Shown: positions 8,819-18,032, counted from the stretch's first letter. The stretch: 64,000 bases of DNA from Dictyoglomus thermophilum H-6-12 (GCF_000020965.1 NC_011297.1:186001-250000); one strand, 5' to 3'. Notes: generated from the sequence alone by a model not told the origin. Program-made: numbers and translations.

Positions 8819-10222
8819 ATGAGAAGCAAAAGATTTTATAAGTTTCTGGTTTTAATTTTAGCTCTGTTTATTATTGGGGGATGTACATTAAAGGATAAGC
8901 CTCCAACGGTTATAATTATTTCGCCAACAAATGGTTCAACAGTAAGTGGAGTTGTAGAAATTATTGTTGAAGCTACTGATGATAGGTCAATTTTAAAAGT
9001 AGATTTCTACATTGATGGAATAATAGTAGGAGAAGACACTCAATTACCTTATAAGTATAGCTGGGATACTGCAAAAGTGAGCGATGGTGAACATTCAGTC
9101 TTAGCAAAAGCATACGATAATGGAGGGAATATAGGAAGTGCAAGTATAACAGTAATTGTAAAAAATCTAGTACCAGGAATTCTGAAGTGGTATTTTGAAA
9201 CTAATGGTTCAATATATTCTTCTCCAGCAATAGGTAAAGACGGAACTATTTATATTAATAGCAATGATCGAGTTATTTACGCAATTAATCCTGACGGATC
9301 TTTAAAATGGAAGTTTGAGACTGAATATGGTCCTCATTCTTTTATTTCCTCTCCTGCAATAGGGGAGGACGGATGTATTTATACAGGTAGTACCGATTAT
9401 TATGTTTACGCAATAACTCCTTATGGATCTTTCAAATGGAAATATAAAACTGAGAATTTTGTAGAGTCATCTCCAGCTATAGGTCTTGATGGAACGATCT
9501 ATGTAGGAGGTATTGACGGATACTTATATGCAATTAATTCAGAAGGAAAATTAAGATGGAGGTATTATTTTGGAAACCCTATAAGCTCATCTCCTGCTAT
9601 TGATTGGGATGGAACAATCTATGTGGGTTGTGAAGATGGTTATCTTTATGCCATAGATTCTGATGGATTTTTTAAATGGAAATATGAGATTTATGGTAAA
9701 GTCTCTTCCTCACCAGCTATAGGTCCAGACAGAACTATTTATATTGGGAGTGAAGATGGTTATTTGTATGCAATTGATTTCAATGGAACATTAAAATGGA
9801 AATTTAATCTCAATTCAAGAGTAAAGTACTCATCTCCTATCATTGATTCTGAGGGAACAATTTACATTGGTTGCGAGGATGGTTATCTTTATGCTGTAAA
9901 TCCTGATGGAAGTTTAAAATGGAAATTTCAAACTGACGGTTATATATGGTCTACACCTGCCATTGGTCTTGATGGGATGATATATGTAGGTAGTAGTAGT
10001 GGTTATTTGTACGCAATTAACCCAGATGGAACTCTTAGCTGGAGGTATTATTGTTCACCTTATGGATTAGATTCCTCGCCAGTAATAGCACCTGATGGAA
10101 CTATTTATGTTGGAAGTGTGGATGGTTATCTTTATGCAATAACCTTAACAAGTAAAGGTTTAGCAAATTCACCATGGCCTAAGTTCCGCCATGATAATCA
10201 AAATACTGGAAGAGTGAAATAA
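8819..10222 (+). CDS. Lipoprotein with Ig-like domain and PQQ-like beta-propeller repeats
   Basis: A 467-residue protein. A signal peptide ends in the lipobox 'IIGGC' (C22), so it is probably a lipid-anchored envelope protein. Residues about 30-115 look like a bacterial Ig-like domain ('VSGVVEIIVEATDDRS...VDFYIDG...SWDTAKVSDGEHSVLAKAYDN'). From about 120 onwards there are seven to eight repeats of about 40 residues of the form 'SSPAIGxDGTIYVGSxDGYLYAI', the PQQ/BamB-like propeller blade. The repeats probably bind a partner rather than the cofactor. The last 23 codons and the terminator are identical to those of the next gene. No Shine-Dalgarno site is visible before the ATG. Confidence 0.85.
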   Translation: MRSKRFYKFLVLILALFIIGGCTLKDKPPTVIIISPTNGSTVSGVVEIIVEATDDRSILKVDFYIDGIIVGEDTQLPYKYSWDTAKVSDGEHSVLAKAYDNGGNIGSASITVIVKNLVPGILKWYFETNGSIYSSPAIGKDGTIYINSNDRVIYAINPDGSLKWKFETEYGPHSFISSPAIGEDGCIYTGSTDYYVYAITPYGSFKWKYKTENFVESSPAIGLDGTIYVGGIDGYLYAINSEGKLRWRYYFGNPISSSPAIDWDGTIYVGCEDGYLYAIDSDGFFKWKYEIYGKVSSSPAIGPDRTIYIGSEDGYLYAIDFNGTLKWKFNLNSRVKYSSPIIDSEGTIYIGCEDGYLYAVNPDGSLKWKFQTDGYIWSTPAIGLDGMIYVGSSSGYLYAINPDGTLSWRYYCSPYGLDSSPVIAPDGTIYVGSVDGYLYAITLTSKGLANSPWPKFRHDNQNTGRVK

Positions 10223-10280
10223 TAAATGGGATAAGTTAATATTAACGGAGGAGCAGGGAGAAAACCCCTGCTCCTTTTTT
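10151..10280 (+). repeat. 130-bp direct repeat, copy 1 (end of lipoprotein gene plus terminator)
   Basis: This block is the same, base for base as far as read, as 11522-11651. It spans the final codons ('SKGLANSPWPKFRHDNQNTG' and beyond), the stop and the terminator of both lipoprotein genes. It indicates recent duplication or gene conversion. Confidence 0.9.
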
Positions 10281-10282
10281 TC
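10250..10282 (+). terminator. Rho-independent terminator of first PQQ lipoprotein gene
   Basis: Stem GGAGCAGGG / CCCTGCTCC followed by seven T. The same stem ends the second lipoprotein gene and, in variant form, the 61460 lipoprotein gene. Confidence 0.92.
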
Positions 10283-10483
10283 ATAAGTGAGCTTCTCTAA
10301 TATTCTTTTGCTGAAAGAGATTAAGAAAGGGGAAAGACTATTGAAGTTTTTTAAAAGAAGTTAGAATAATAACAAAAAGGTGAAAGGAGGAAATTAGTAA
10401 TCAAGATATAAAATATAACATCATTCCTCCCAATTATTCACTCTTCTTTTTCTCTCAAATTTTAAAAGAGGAGGTAAAAGAGA

Positions 10484-11593
10484 ATGAATGCAAAAAAGTA
10501 TTTCAAATTTCTTCCATTAGTCTTAATTCTTCTTTTGTTTTGTGGATGTGCGCCAGATGGTAAACTGAAATGGATATTTGAAACTAGATATTGTGTTGAT
10601 TCCTCCCCCGCGATAGGTCAAGATGGAACTATATATGTGGGGAGTATGGATCATTATCTATATGCGATAAATCCTGATGGCACATTGAAATGGAAATTTA
10701 AAACTGGAGGTTCGGTTCATTCCTCACCAGCTATAGGTCAAGATGGAACTATATATGTGGGGAGTAATGATCATTATCTTTATAAGATAAGTCCTTATGG
10801 TATACTGAAATGGAAATTTAAAACTGGACGTGCGGTTCTTTCCTCCCCCGCGATAGGTCAAGATGGAACTATATATGTGGGGAGTATGGATCATTATCTA
10901 TATGCGATAAATCCTGATGGTACATTGAAATGGAAATTTAAAACTGGAGGTTCGGTTCATTCCTCACCAGCTATAGGTCAAGATGGAACTATATATGTGG
11001 GGAGTGATGATCATTATCTTTATGCAATAAATCCTAATGGTAAACTGAAATGGAAATTTGAAACTGGACGTCCTGTTCATTCCTCCCCCGCGATAGGTCA
11101 AGATGGAACTATATATGTGGGGAGTATGGATCATTATCTATATGCGATAAATCCTGATGGCACATTGAAATGGAAATTTAAAACTGGAGGTTCGGTTCAT
11201 TCCTCACCAGCTATAGGTCAAGATGGAACTATATATGTGGGAAGTTTGGATGATTATCTATATGCAATAAATCCTGATGGTAAATTGAAATGGAAATTTG
11301 AAACTGGAAGTTGGGTTGATTCCTCACCAGCTATAGGTCAGGATGGAACTGTCTATGTGGGAAGTGGCAATCATTTGTATGCGATAAATCCTGATGGCAC
11401 ATTGAAATGGAAATTTGAAACTGGATATTGTGTTGATTCCTCCCCCGCGATAGGTCAAGATGGAACTATATATGTGGGGAGTGGAAGTTATGATAATTAT
11501 CTTTATGCAATAAATTCTAAAAGTAAAGGTTTAGCAAATTCACCATGGCCTAAGTTCCGCCATGATAATCAAAATACTGGAAGAGTGAAATAA
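10484..11593 (+). CDS. Lipoprotein made of near-identical PQQ-like repeats
   Basis: A 369-residue protein with a signal peptide and lipobox ending at C22 ('LLFCGC'). The rest is eight units of 40 residues, each 'LKWKFxTGxxVxSSPAIGQD' followed by 'GTIYVGSxDHYLYAINPDG', and the shared tail 'SPWPKFRHDNQNTGRVK'. It fits an eight-bladed PQQ-type propeller exposed on the cell envelope. It lacks the Ig-like domain of the neighbour at 8819. AGGAGG precedes the ATG. The leader and signal-peptide DNA resemble those of the lipoprotein at 63182, although the repeat domains are unrelated, which suggests domain swapping behind a common secretion signal. Confidence 0.85.
   Translation: MNAKKYFKFLPLVLILLLFCGCAPDGKLKWIFETRYCVDSSPAIGQDGTIYVGSMDHYLYAINPDGTLKWKFKTGGSVHSSPAIGQDGTIYVGSNDHYLYKISPYGILKWKFKTGRAVLSSPAIGQDGTIYVGSMDHYLYAINPDGTLKWKFKTGGSVHSSPAIGQDGTIYVGSDDHYLYAINPNGKLKWKFETGRPVHSSPAIGQDGTIYVGSMDHYLYAINPDGTLKWKFKTGGSVHSSPAIGQDGTIYVGSLDDYLYAINPDGKLKWKFETGSWVDSSPAIGQDGTVYVGSGNHLYAINPDGTLKWKFETGYCVDSSPAIGQDGTIYVGSGSYDNYLYAINSKSKGLANSPWPKFRHDNQNTGRVK
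10561..11510 (+). repeat. 120-bp tandem repeats inside lipoprotein gene
   Basis: Eight units of 120 bp (the last step is 117 bp) recur, for example GATGGAACTATATATGTGG at about 10622, 10742, 10862, 10982 and 11102. Alternate units are most alike, forming a 240-bp higher-order repeat. Such homogeneity at DNA level implies recent expansion or conversion. Confidence 0.9.
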
Positions 11594-11651
11594 TAAATGG
11601 GATAAGTTAATATTAACGGAGGAGCAGGGAGAAAACCCCTGCTCCTTTTTT
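11522..11651 (+). repeat. 130-bp direct repeat, copy 2
   Basis: Second copy of the block at 10151-10280, at the end of the second PQQ lipoprotein gene and including its terminator. Confidence 0.9.
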
Positions 11652-11652
11652 G
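11621..11652 (+). terminator. Rho-independent terminator of second PQQ lipoprotein gene
   Basis: Stem GGAGCAGGG / CCCTGCTCC followed by six T, identical to the terminator at 10250. Confidence 0.92.
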
Positions 11653-11666
11653 TTTTTCATAAACAT

Positions 11667-11965
11667 ATGATTATACACATTAGTGGAAAGAAAAGTTTTA
11701 TCTTTATTATTCTTCCTATATTTCTTATACTGGTACCTATCTCCATACCTATGTGGTTTTATTTTTTAATATAACCCTAATTAATGATATGAAGAGAGAC
11801 ATAAATATAGAAGTTCAAGGGGTTTATATTAATGGTAGGCCATATCCTTTTTTGGAGAAGATAGTTTTAAAAAATAGACAAAAATTGGTAATAACCTTTT
11901 CAAATGTTCTAAAAGATTATATGATAAAAGAAGGTAAAGTGAGTTTTGTGAAGATCTATTGGTGA
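11667..11965 (+). pseudogene. Small membrane-anchored protein upstream of csx3, probably frameshifted
   Basis: An ATG at 11667 opens a 35-codon frame rich in hydrophobic residues ('FIFIILPIFLILVPISIPMW'). A second frame, open from GTG 11753 to 11965, encodes 70 residues ('DINIEVQGVYINGRPYPFLE...VSFVKIYW'). Joined by a frame change near 11755 they would give one signal-anchored protein of about 98 residues. The anchor has a relic copy at 8645. The 3' frame ends eight bases before csx3. The family is not recognised. The 70-residue part may still be made from GTG 11753 as a cytosolic protein. Confidence 0.45.
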
Positions 11966-11973
11966 GGGGATAG

Positions 11974-12279
11974 ATGAAAGAGGATGTTCTTTTTGAGTTA
12001 GAAGAAAAAGAAAAATACACTATTTTATCTTTCCGTATGGAGAAAAATTTAGTTCCTTCTGCACTTTATAATCTTTCTCCTCCAAATGTAAATACAAGAA
12101 AAGGGCTGATATTGAATGGTAGGGGACCTATATGGTTGTATGCATTTTTAGTTCATTTTTATCATCCAACTCCATTTTTGGCAGTTTATGATCCGAGGGT
12201 GGGAGCAGTAGTTATAGCATCGCACGTTCCAGAATTTAGGCCTGGTGATGTTTTGGATATTTATTTAGGGGAGGGGTGA
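11974..12279 (+). CDS. csx3: Csx3 (Crn3) CRISPR-associated ring nuclease family protein
   Basis: A 101-residue protein with the Csx3 core 'LNGRGPIWLYAFLVHFYHPT' and 'AVYDPRVGAVVIASH'. Csx3 proteins bind and cleave cyclic tetra-adenylate (cA4), the second messenger made by Cas10, and so turn off Csx1/Csm6 effectors. H64, D73 and R75 show the nine-residue His-Asp spacing expected for the active site described in the family; this residue mapping is my inference. The gene lies five bases before cas10 and in one operon with csx1, which fits an on/off pair for cA4 signalling. Confidence 0.85.
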   Translation: MKEDVLFELEEKEKYTILSFRMEKNLVPSALYNLSPPNVNTRKGLILNGRGPIWLYAFLVHFYHPTPFLAVYDPRVGAVVIASHVPEFRPGDVLDIYLGEG

Positions 12280-12283
12280 AAAC

Positions 12284-14716
12284 TTGGATGACGTTAAGAT
12301 TTTACTTTCTGCTCTCTTTCATGATTTAGGAAAAGTACTTGAGAGAACAAAAGAGTATTATACGAAGGAACTTCCAGAGAGATTTGCTAAAGTTGAATAT
12401 GTTCATCCTAAATTTTCTGCTTTCTTGTTAGAAACCTTAGGCAAAGAAAAATCAGAATTATCTAATTTCTTAAAGGAGCATCTCACAGAGGAAGTTATAG
12501 ATTTAGTTTTATTTCATCATAGCCCACAAAATGATTATGGACAGATAATTCAGATTGCTGATTGGCTTGCGTCATCAGAAAGAGAAGAGAATCAAAGTCA
12601 AAAAGAGCATTATGTAAATGTGGTTCTAAGTGGACCTTTTAAGAAGGTTGATGAAAATGCTAAAGATATAAAATATCCGTTAACTACCTTAGAAAATATT
12701 TTCCCAAGCTCTGGTGATGTTAAGGCTAGTGATGAAAGTTATAAAAGATTAGTAAATTCCCTTTTAAAACTATTTCCCAAAGTTGATAATATAGATCAGT
12801 TGTTAACCTTGTTTGAATTTTACTTGTCACAAGTTCCTGCTCAAACCACAGGTTATGAACCAGATATCTCTATTTATGACCATTCTCGAATAACAGCAGG
12901 ATTAGCCCATGCTCTATATAAAGATTATAAAAATAATTTGTTGAATAAAAATGATCTTAACAAAATAAAAGATCTTTTAAGAGATAGGAAAAAGATTGAT
13001 ACGGCAGGCGAAGAGATTTTCAACCGAAAGCTATTTACCTTCATAGTAGGGGATATTTCTGGAATACAAAGTTTTCTCTTTAATGTCTCTTCAGAAAGAG
13101 CAGGTAGAATGTTAAAAGGTAAATCTGTTTTCATAGATCTTCTATCTAGGTATTCTGCCAAATTTATATTGGATAGTACAGGGTTTACAAGGGTAAATAC
13201 TCTATACCTTGGAGGAGGAAACTTTGAACTCTTACTATCTTATATTCCTGAAGACGAATTAACAAGATTAAGAAACCATATTATAGAGACCTTGTGGAAA
13301 TTTGTAGGAGATGATCTTTATCTTGGTATAGAGTGGGATTATCTATCAATAAATGACCTTCTGAACTTCATCAACAAAAGAGAAGAAGTTATGTTAAAAG
13401 CTAATCAGAGGAAAAAGAAGAGATACAGTACTTTGGAGAATTTTTACGATTTGATTTTTGTTCCTAAAAGTGAAGACATAAAAGAAGGAGAATATTGCAC
13501 TATATGTGGTAAGAAAAAAGTAGAAGATGCAAGTTCGCAAGATAGATGGTGTAAAACTTGTAAATCCTTTGTAGAGCTAACTGGTAAATTAAGAGATGCC
13601 TCCTTTTTAATTGAAGAGAGAGTAAATATACCTTCAAAAGATCCTGAAACTTGGGACGAATTCTTTGAAAAGCTAGGATACTGTATTGATTTTGTTAATA
13701 ATTTCTCCCGTTTAGGGCAAACTAGTAAAAAGATATATCAGTTAGAAGATGTTCATATAAAAGATGGATTTATACCTGATGGATTTTTGCTTGGAAGTTT
13801 CAAGATTATAGAAAGTAATTTTGAGGAGATTGCTGAAAGAAATATTGTAGGAGACTATGGCGATAAAAAGCTTGCTTATCTAAAAATGGATGCGGATAAT
13901 ATGGGAGAAATTTTCAAAAAATTAGGGGATAAAGAAAAGAAGAGAGAGGGATTAGCCTTAACAAGATATGGAATATTGAGTAGAAGAATGGAACTTTTCT
14001 TTGGAAAAGGAGTACTTGATTTAATAAAGGATAAAAGGGAGAAAGGTTATTTATATCCAGTGTTTGTAGGAGGAGACGATCTATTTATAATAGGTACCTA
14101 TAATGAGATAAATAATTTGGTAAGGGAGATAAGGGAAAAGTATTCAGAATACACAGGCTCTCAAGAAATCTTCACTATATCGACAGGTATGGGATATTTC
14201 CCTGATAATTTTCCTTTAATAAGGGGTGCTCGTATAGTAGAGGAATTTCTTGAGAAAGCTAAAAATTTTGTCTACCCCGAGGAGGAAAAGCCTAAGAAGA
14301 ATAAGATATGCGTGGATGGTGAAGTATTAAGCTATAGGGAATATGAAGAAGCTTTAGATATTGCTAATGAATTAACTAAAAGGATATTAGAAAATAAAGA
14401 GGAGAGACAAGAATCTGAAGAGGGCAAGTCAAAGGGGCAAACATCTCGTGCAGTAATTACAAAAATAGAAAGGTCAATTAAGGGATTTAATCCGCTTTTA
14501 GAACAGAGCTTAAATAGAAAGATTAGCCCTCCTGCTGTTTGGAGATTCATGTATTATTTGAGGGATTATAAAGATATTGGAGAAAGATTGGTAAATATAC
14601 TCCTAAAGAATTTATTAGGGGAGGGTGAGAAGATTAGAAATCCCAGGCTTATCCTTGTAGCTACCAAGATTGCGAGAATGAAAACTAGGAAATTGGAAGG
14701 GGGAAAGAGTAAATGA
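12284..14716 (+). CDS. csm1: Cas10/Csm1, large subunit of type III-A effector
   Basis: An 810-residue protein. An N-terminal HD nuclease motif 'ALFHDLGK' (H13-D14) is followed by a first palm region, a zinc finger with two CxxC pairs near residues 405-425 ('CTICGKK...CKTC'), and the second palm with 'GGDD' at residues 596-599. GGDD is the cyclic oligoadenylate synthase site, and HD cuts single-stranded DNA during transcription. Both catalytic motifs are intact. TTG 12284 is chosen because GGGGAGGGG lies seven bases upstream and no in-frame ATG is near. The stop overlaps the csm2 ATG. Confidence 0.96.
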   Translation: MDDVKILLSALFHDLGKVLERTKEYYTKELPERFAKVEYVHPKFSAFLLETLGKEKSELSNFLKEHLTEEVIDLVLFHHSPQNDYGQIIQIADWLASSEREENQSQKEHYVNVVLSGPFKKVDENAKDIKYPLTTLENIFPSSGDVKASDESYKRLVNSLLKLFPKVDNIDQLLTLFEFYLSQVPAQTTGYEPDISIYDHSRITAGLAHALYKDYKNNLLNKNDLNKIKDLLRDRKKIDTAGEEIFNRKLFTFIVGDISGIQSFLFNVSSERAGRMLKGKSVFIDLLSRYSAKFILDSTGFTRVNTLYLGGGNFELLLSYIPEDELTRLRNHIIETLWKFVGDDLYLGIEWDYLSINDLLNFINKREEVMLKANQRKKKRYSTLENFYDLIFVPKSEDIKEGEYCTICGKKKVEDASSQDRWCKTCKSFVELTGKLRDASFLIEERVNIPSKDPETWDEFFEKLGYCIDFVNNFSRLGQTSKKIYQLEDVHIKDGFIPDGFLLGSFKIIESNFEEIAERNIVGDYGDKKLAYLKMDADNMGEIFKKLGDKEKKREGLALTRYGILSRRMELFFGKGVLDLIKDKREKGYLYPVFVGGDDLFIIGTYNEINNLVREIREKYSEYTGSQEIFTISTGMGYFPDNFPLIRGARIVEEFLEKAKNFVYPEEEKPKKNKICVDGEVLSYREYEEALDIANELTKRILENKEERQESEEGKSKGQTSRAVITKIERSIKGFNPLLEQSLNRKISPPAVWRFMYYLRDYKDIGERLVNILLKNLLGEGEKIRNPRLILVATKIARMKTRKLEGGKSK

Positions 14717-15168
14717 ACGAAAGAAATTTTCCTCAGAAAAGAAAAAGTTCTGTAAATCCAGAAGAGGGCTGGCGTAGTGAGGTTGAGAAGTTTTTAGGAA
14801 AAGATTTTGTACAGAGAGTTTTAAATTTCCATGATTTAGAAATTGAAGAATTTAAGGATTTTAATAATAAAATACAGAAATTTGTTGAAGATATAGCAAA
14901 CAATATTACTACATCCAGTCTTAGAAAGATTTATGATTTGATAAAGAACTCTGAAGATGCTTCAGACTTAGTTTTTAAACTTCCCTATATGGTTTACATG
15001 GTAGGAAAAGAAAAGGATGCGAAGAGAGAGGCTTTAGGTAAGTTATACATAGCTCTTAAAGATCCTATAGAGAATATTAAAGATGAAAGACAAGTAAGAA
15101 ATATTAAAAAATTTGCGGAAGCTTTGGTGGCTTATCAAAAATTATATGGGGGGAAGGAGGAGAGATAA
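14713..15168 (+). CDS. csm2: Csm2, small subunit of type III-A effector
   Basis: A 151-residue, largely helical, charged protein. The C-terminal part 'YMVYMVGKEKDAKREALGKL' and 'NIKKFAEALVAYQKLYGGK' is typical for Csm2, which lines the inner face of the complex along the crRNA-target duplex. Four-base overlap with cas10 and one-base overlap with csm3 show tight translational coupling. The presence of Csm2 and Csm5 assigns the locus to subtype III-A. The N-terminal 15 residues are basic and unstructured-looking. Confidence 0.9.
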   Translation: MNERNFPQKRKSSVNPEEGWRSEVEKFLGKDFVQRVLNFHDLEIEEFKDFNNKIQKFVEDIANNITTSSLRKIYDLIKNSEDASDLVFKLPYMVYMVGKEKDAKREALGKLYIALKDPIENIKDERQVRNIKKFAEALVAYQKLYGGKEER

Positions 15169-15917
15169 TGAATAAATTTATAGGAAGGTTATTTATAGAG
15201 GGAGATATCAGGTTATTAACAGGTTTACATATTGGAGGATCAAGGGAGACGGTAGAGATAGGAGGACTTGATAATCCAGTTATAAAGACCATAGAGGGAA
15301 TACCTTATATTCCAGGATCCTCTTTAAAAGGGAAAATAAGATGTTTGTTGGAAAGAGCAAGGAATATTAATCCTAAAGAAGGAGAGCCATGTGGCTGTGG
15401 TAAATGTGAAGTATGTTTACTCTTTGGATCTCATAATGATAAGACAAAGACCTTGTCAAGAGTCATTATTAGAGACTCGTTTTTAGATCAAGAAGATTTT
15501 AAAAACAATTTTGGTAAATATTTTGATAGAGACATTGAGTATACAGAGGAAAAGACGGAAAACATAATAGATAGGATAGCTGGTACTGCTAGGTATCCAA
15601 GAACCATGGAAAGGGTTCCTGCTGGGGCAAAGTTTAAGTTTTCAAGTAGTATAGCTTTTTATGAGGGTGATGATGTGGAAAAGTTAGTTAAAACTTTTGT
15701 TGAGGGAATGAGAATGCTGGAGGACGATTATTTGGGGGGTAGTGGTACTCGTGGATATGGACATATAAAGTTTGAAAATCTTTCTTTTTATGTAAAGCCC
15801 TATGAGAGTTATTATAAAGATAATCAGAGAAAGGAAATAGGTAAAAGTGTAGCATTGACAGATAAAGATATAGTGGAAGAATTGGTAAAAGAGCTCAAAG
15901 AAGTGTTAAAGAAGTGA
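15168..15917 (+). CDS. csm3: Csm3, RAMP backbone and target RNase
   Basis: A 249-residue RAMP protein with 'PYIPGSSLKGKIRCLLERA', the Cys-rich insert 'CGCGKCEVCLLFG', 'RVPAGAKFKF' and the glycine-rich loop 'LGGSGTRGYGHI' near the C-terminus. Csm3 polymerises along the crRNA and cuts target RNA every six nucleotides. D35 in 'GGLDNPV' lies where the catalytic Asp of the family is expected (inference from position). The gene is fused by overlap to csm2 and is followed 17 bp later by csm4 with its own GAGGGG site. Confidence 0.95.
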   Translation: MNKFIGRLFIEGDIRLLTGLHIGGSRETVEIGGLDNPVIKTIEGIPYIPGSSLKGKIRCLLERARNINPKEGEPCGCGKCEVCLLFGSHNDKTKTLSRVIIRDSFLDQEDFKNNFGKYFDRDIEYTEEKTENIIDRIAGTARYPRTMERVPAGAKFKFSSSIAFYEGDDVEKLVKTFVEGMRMLEDDYLGGSGTRGYGHIKFENLSFYVKPYESYYKDNQRKEIGKSVALTDKDIVEELVKELKEVLKK

Positions 15918-15934
15918 AAAGAGGGGAATAAGTA

Positions 15935-16936
15935 ATGAGGGTTGAGATTTTTAAATTATTCAAAGAGGGTCCTATTTTGTTACATATAGGGCTCCGTAGA
16001 ATGGATAGAACTTCTACTATAGTTCACTCAGATACTTTGTTTTCTGCTCTAAGTAATTCTCTTGTTAAGCTTTTGGGCGAGGAGAAGTTTAAAACTTTTG
16101 AGGAGAAACTGATTATATCCTCCCTTTTCATAGGTTTAAGGATGCCTAATTTTGACATTTTATTTGTACCTATGCCCGATATATTTATTAAATTGCCCCG
16201 TGATAGAAGTGACCAACATAAAAGGTACAAGAAGATTCAATGGATATCTTTAAAGGCTCTTGGGAAAATTTTAAGCTTCTTTGATAAAGAAAATCTTTCT
16301 ATAAATTTGGAAAATTTAGATGATTTTAGTTTTTTGAATAGCAAATTTTTAGTAGCGAAAGAAGAGTTTGAGGAGATAAAAGAAGAGATAGACTTTATAG
16401 GTACTATTCTTGAACCTAAGGTAAGTGTAAATAGGGAGAGTAGTGTTTCAGAAAATTTATTCTTCCAAGAAAATCTTATTTTATGGCCTATAAAGACTTC
16501 TGATAATGTAGAGATAAGACCATTTTTGTACTTCTTTAAAAAAGAGGAACCTAATTTAGATAGCATTTTTATTCCTGTTTTAAACCTATTCATTGAGGAA
16601 GGGATAGGCGGAGAAAGGAGTACAGGAAAAGGTACTTTTGATTATTACGAAAAAGAGCTTACCGATTTGCCTGATGAAGGAAATTTGGAAATTACTCTTT
16701 CTCTTACTACACCAATGAGGGAAGAAGTAAATAATTTGATTTATTATCAGATTATAAAAAGAGATGGATTTGTTTTTTACAATGCTCCTAAAGGCTTTAG
16801 GAAAAAGGTACACTATAAAGTAAAAGAGGGCGCTTTAGTGAAGTCTCCTTATATTGGAGAAAATATTGATGTCTCACCAGTGGAAGAGTTAAGGGTAATA
16901 TCTTATGGAAAGAATTTGGGTTACAAATTTTCTTAA
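15935..16936 (+). CDS. csm4: Csm4, crRNA 5'-end RAMP protein
   Basis: A 333-residue RAMP protein beginning 'MRVEIFKLFKEGPILLHIGL' and 'TIVHSDTLFSALSNSL', with 'GIGGERSTGKGTFDY' as the glycine-rich loop near residue 225. Csm4 caps the 5' handle of the crRNA and contacts Cas10. It lies between csm3 and csm5 as usual for III-A operons. Some stretches are very hydrophobic and Phe-rich, as in thermophile Csm4 proteins. Confidence 0.92.
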   Translation: MRVEIFKLFKEGPILLHIGLRRMDRTSTIVHSDTLFSALSNSLVKLLGEEKFKTFEEKLIISSLFIGLRMPNFDILFVPMPDIFIKLPRDRSDQHKRYKKIQWISLKALGKILSFFDKENLSINLENLDDFSFLNSKFLVAKEEFEEIKEEIDFIGTILEPKVSVNRESSVSENLFFQENLILWPIKTSDNVEIRPFLYFFKKEEPNLDSIFIPVLNLFIEEGIGGERSTGKGTFDYYEKELTDLPDEGNLEITLSLTTPMREEVNNLIYYQIIKRDGFVFYNAPKGFRKKVHYKVKEGALVKSPYIGENIDVSPVEELRVISYGKNLGYKFS

Positions 16937-16955
16937 TTCAAAGGGGGAAGATTAA

Positions 16956-18032
16956 ATGAAACTGAATATTACTACAATAACCCCTACGATAGTAAGAAGT
17001 GGAGAAGAAATCTCTACAGTTTCAGAGTGCATAATAGAGGGTGATAATCTTTATATTGTAAACAAAGATAAATTGATAAACTTTTTGAAAACAAAAAAGG
17101 ATAATGTCAAGATAATAGAGGAGCTTTCTAAGACAGTGCTTGAAGGCCAAAATTTAAAAGGCTTTTTAGATAAGAATAATATTCCTATAAATGAAGTATG
17201 TGAACCACCATTAAAATTGAGTGAAAGAATGGATGATTATAGAAGGAAAAGTGTATATTTGCCAATGACCTCTTTAAAAAGGGCTTTTATTCCTGGAAGT
17301 ACTATAAAGGGAATACTGAGAAGTGCCTTACTTTTTCATTATTATCTTAGTACTAAAAAAGAACCACCTCATAGAGGAGATTCTAAAAAAGATAATTCTC
17401 CTTATATAGGGGAAGATGTGTTAAGAAACGAAAATAAAATATCTACAGATATAATGAAATATGTAATAGTTAGAGATAGCAGTAGTATAAATTTTGAAGA
17501 ATTAAGAGCATACAAAATTCAGAGAATTCCTCATAGGAAACTTTGGCAAATTATAATTGCAATACCTCCTCAAAGAAAATTTTCCATTGAAATATGTATT
17601 AAAAAAGACAAAAATTATAATGGACCAGATTTTTGGAAAGAGTTTTTTGAGAAAGACCCTGAAGTTAAGTTATGGGAATATCTAAAGGATTATTCTAACA
17701 GGCTTATTGATAAAGAGTTAGAAATATTGGAAAACTTAAGAAGAAAGAATTCAGGAAATGAAAATGATGGGGAAAGAAAGAAGATATTTGATGACTTTAT
17801 TAAGCACTACAAAAAAGTCAAAGAGGTGATGTCTCAAAAAGATGTCATCTTTATTCCTATAGGATTCGGAAAGACATACTATTTTAATTCTTTAGGATAT
17901 TTTTTAGGTAGTAATGTGCCTATTCGTAGAAAAAATGTAGATCTTAAGTTTTACCCTTCAACGCGATGGGCAGTGGAGATAAATGAAAAGTATTATCCCT
18001 TAGGATGGTGTGCACTAACAAGAAGTGAATAA
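16956..18032 (+). CDS. csm5: Csm5, crRNA 3'-end RAMP protein
   Basis: A 358-residue RAMP protein. 'AFIPGSTIKGILRSALLFHY' near residue 110 is the typical RAMP segment, and the C-terminus reads 'PIGFGKTYYFNSLGYFL' and 'TRWAVEINEKYYPLGWCAL'. Csm5 binds the 3' part of the crRNA and recruits host nucleases for 3' trimming. GGGGG precedes the ATG. Its end overlaps csx1 by eight bases. Because no cas6 is present here, crRNA must be produced from an array processed elsewhere. Confidence 0.92.
   Translation: MKLNITTITPTIVRSGEEISTVSECIIEGDNLYIVNKDKLINFLKTKKDNVKIIEELSKTVLEGQNLKGFLDKNNIPINEVCEPPLKLSERMDDYRRKSVYLPMTSLKRAFIPGSTIKGILRSALLFHYYLSTKKEPPHRGDSKKDNSPYIGEDVLRNENKISTDIMKYVIVRDSSSINFEELRAYKIQRIPHRKLWQIIIAIPPQRKFSIEICIKKDKNYNGPDFWKEFFEKDPEVKLWEYLKDYSNRLIDKELEILENLRRKNSGNENDGERKKIFDDFIKHYKKVKEVMSQKDVIFIPIGFGKTYYFNSLGYFLGSNVPIRRKNVDLKFYPSTRWAVEINEKYYPLGWCALTRSE

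Noticed and set aside
16237-16813. Minus-strand frames of 75-118 codons opposite csm4
   Set aside because: Antisense shadows produced by AT-rich Phe/Lys codon use in csm4.
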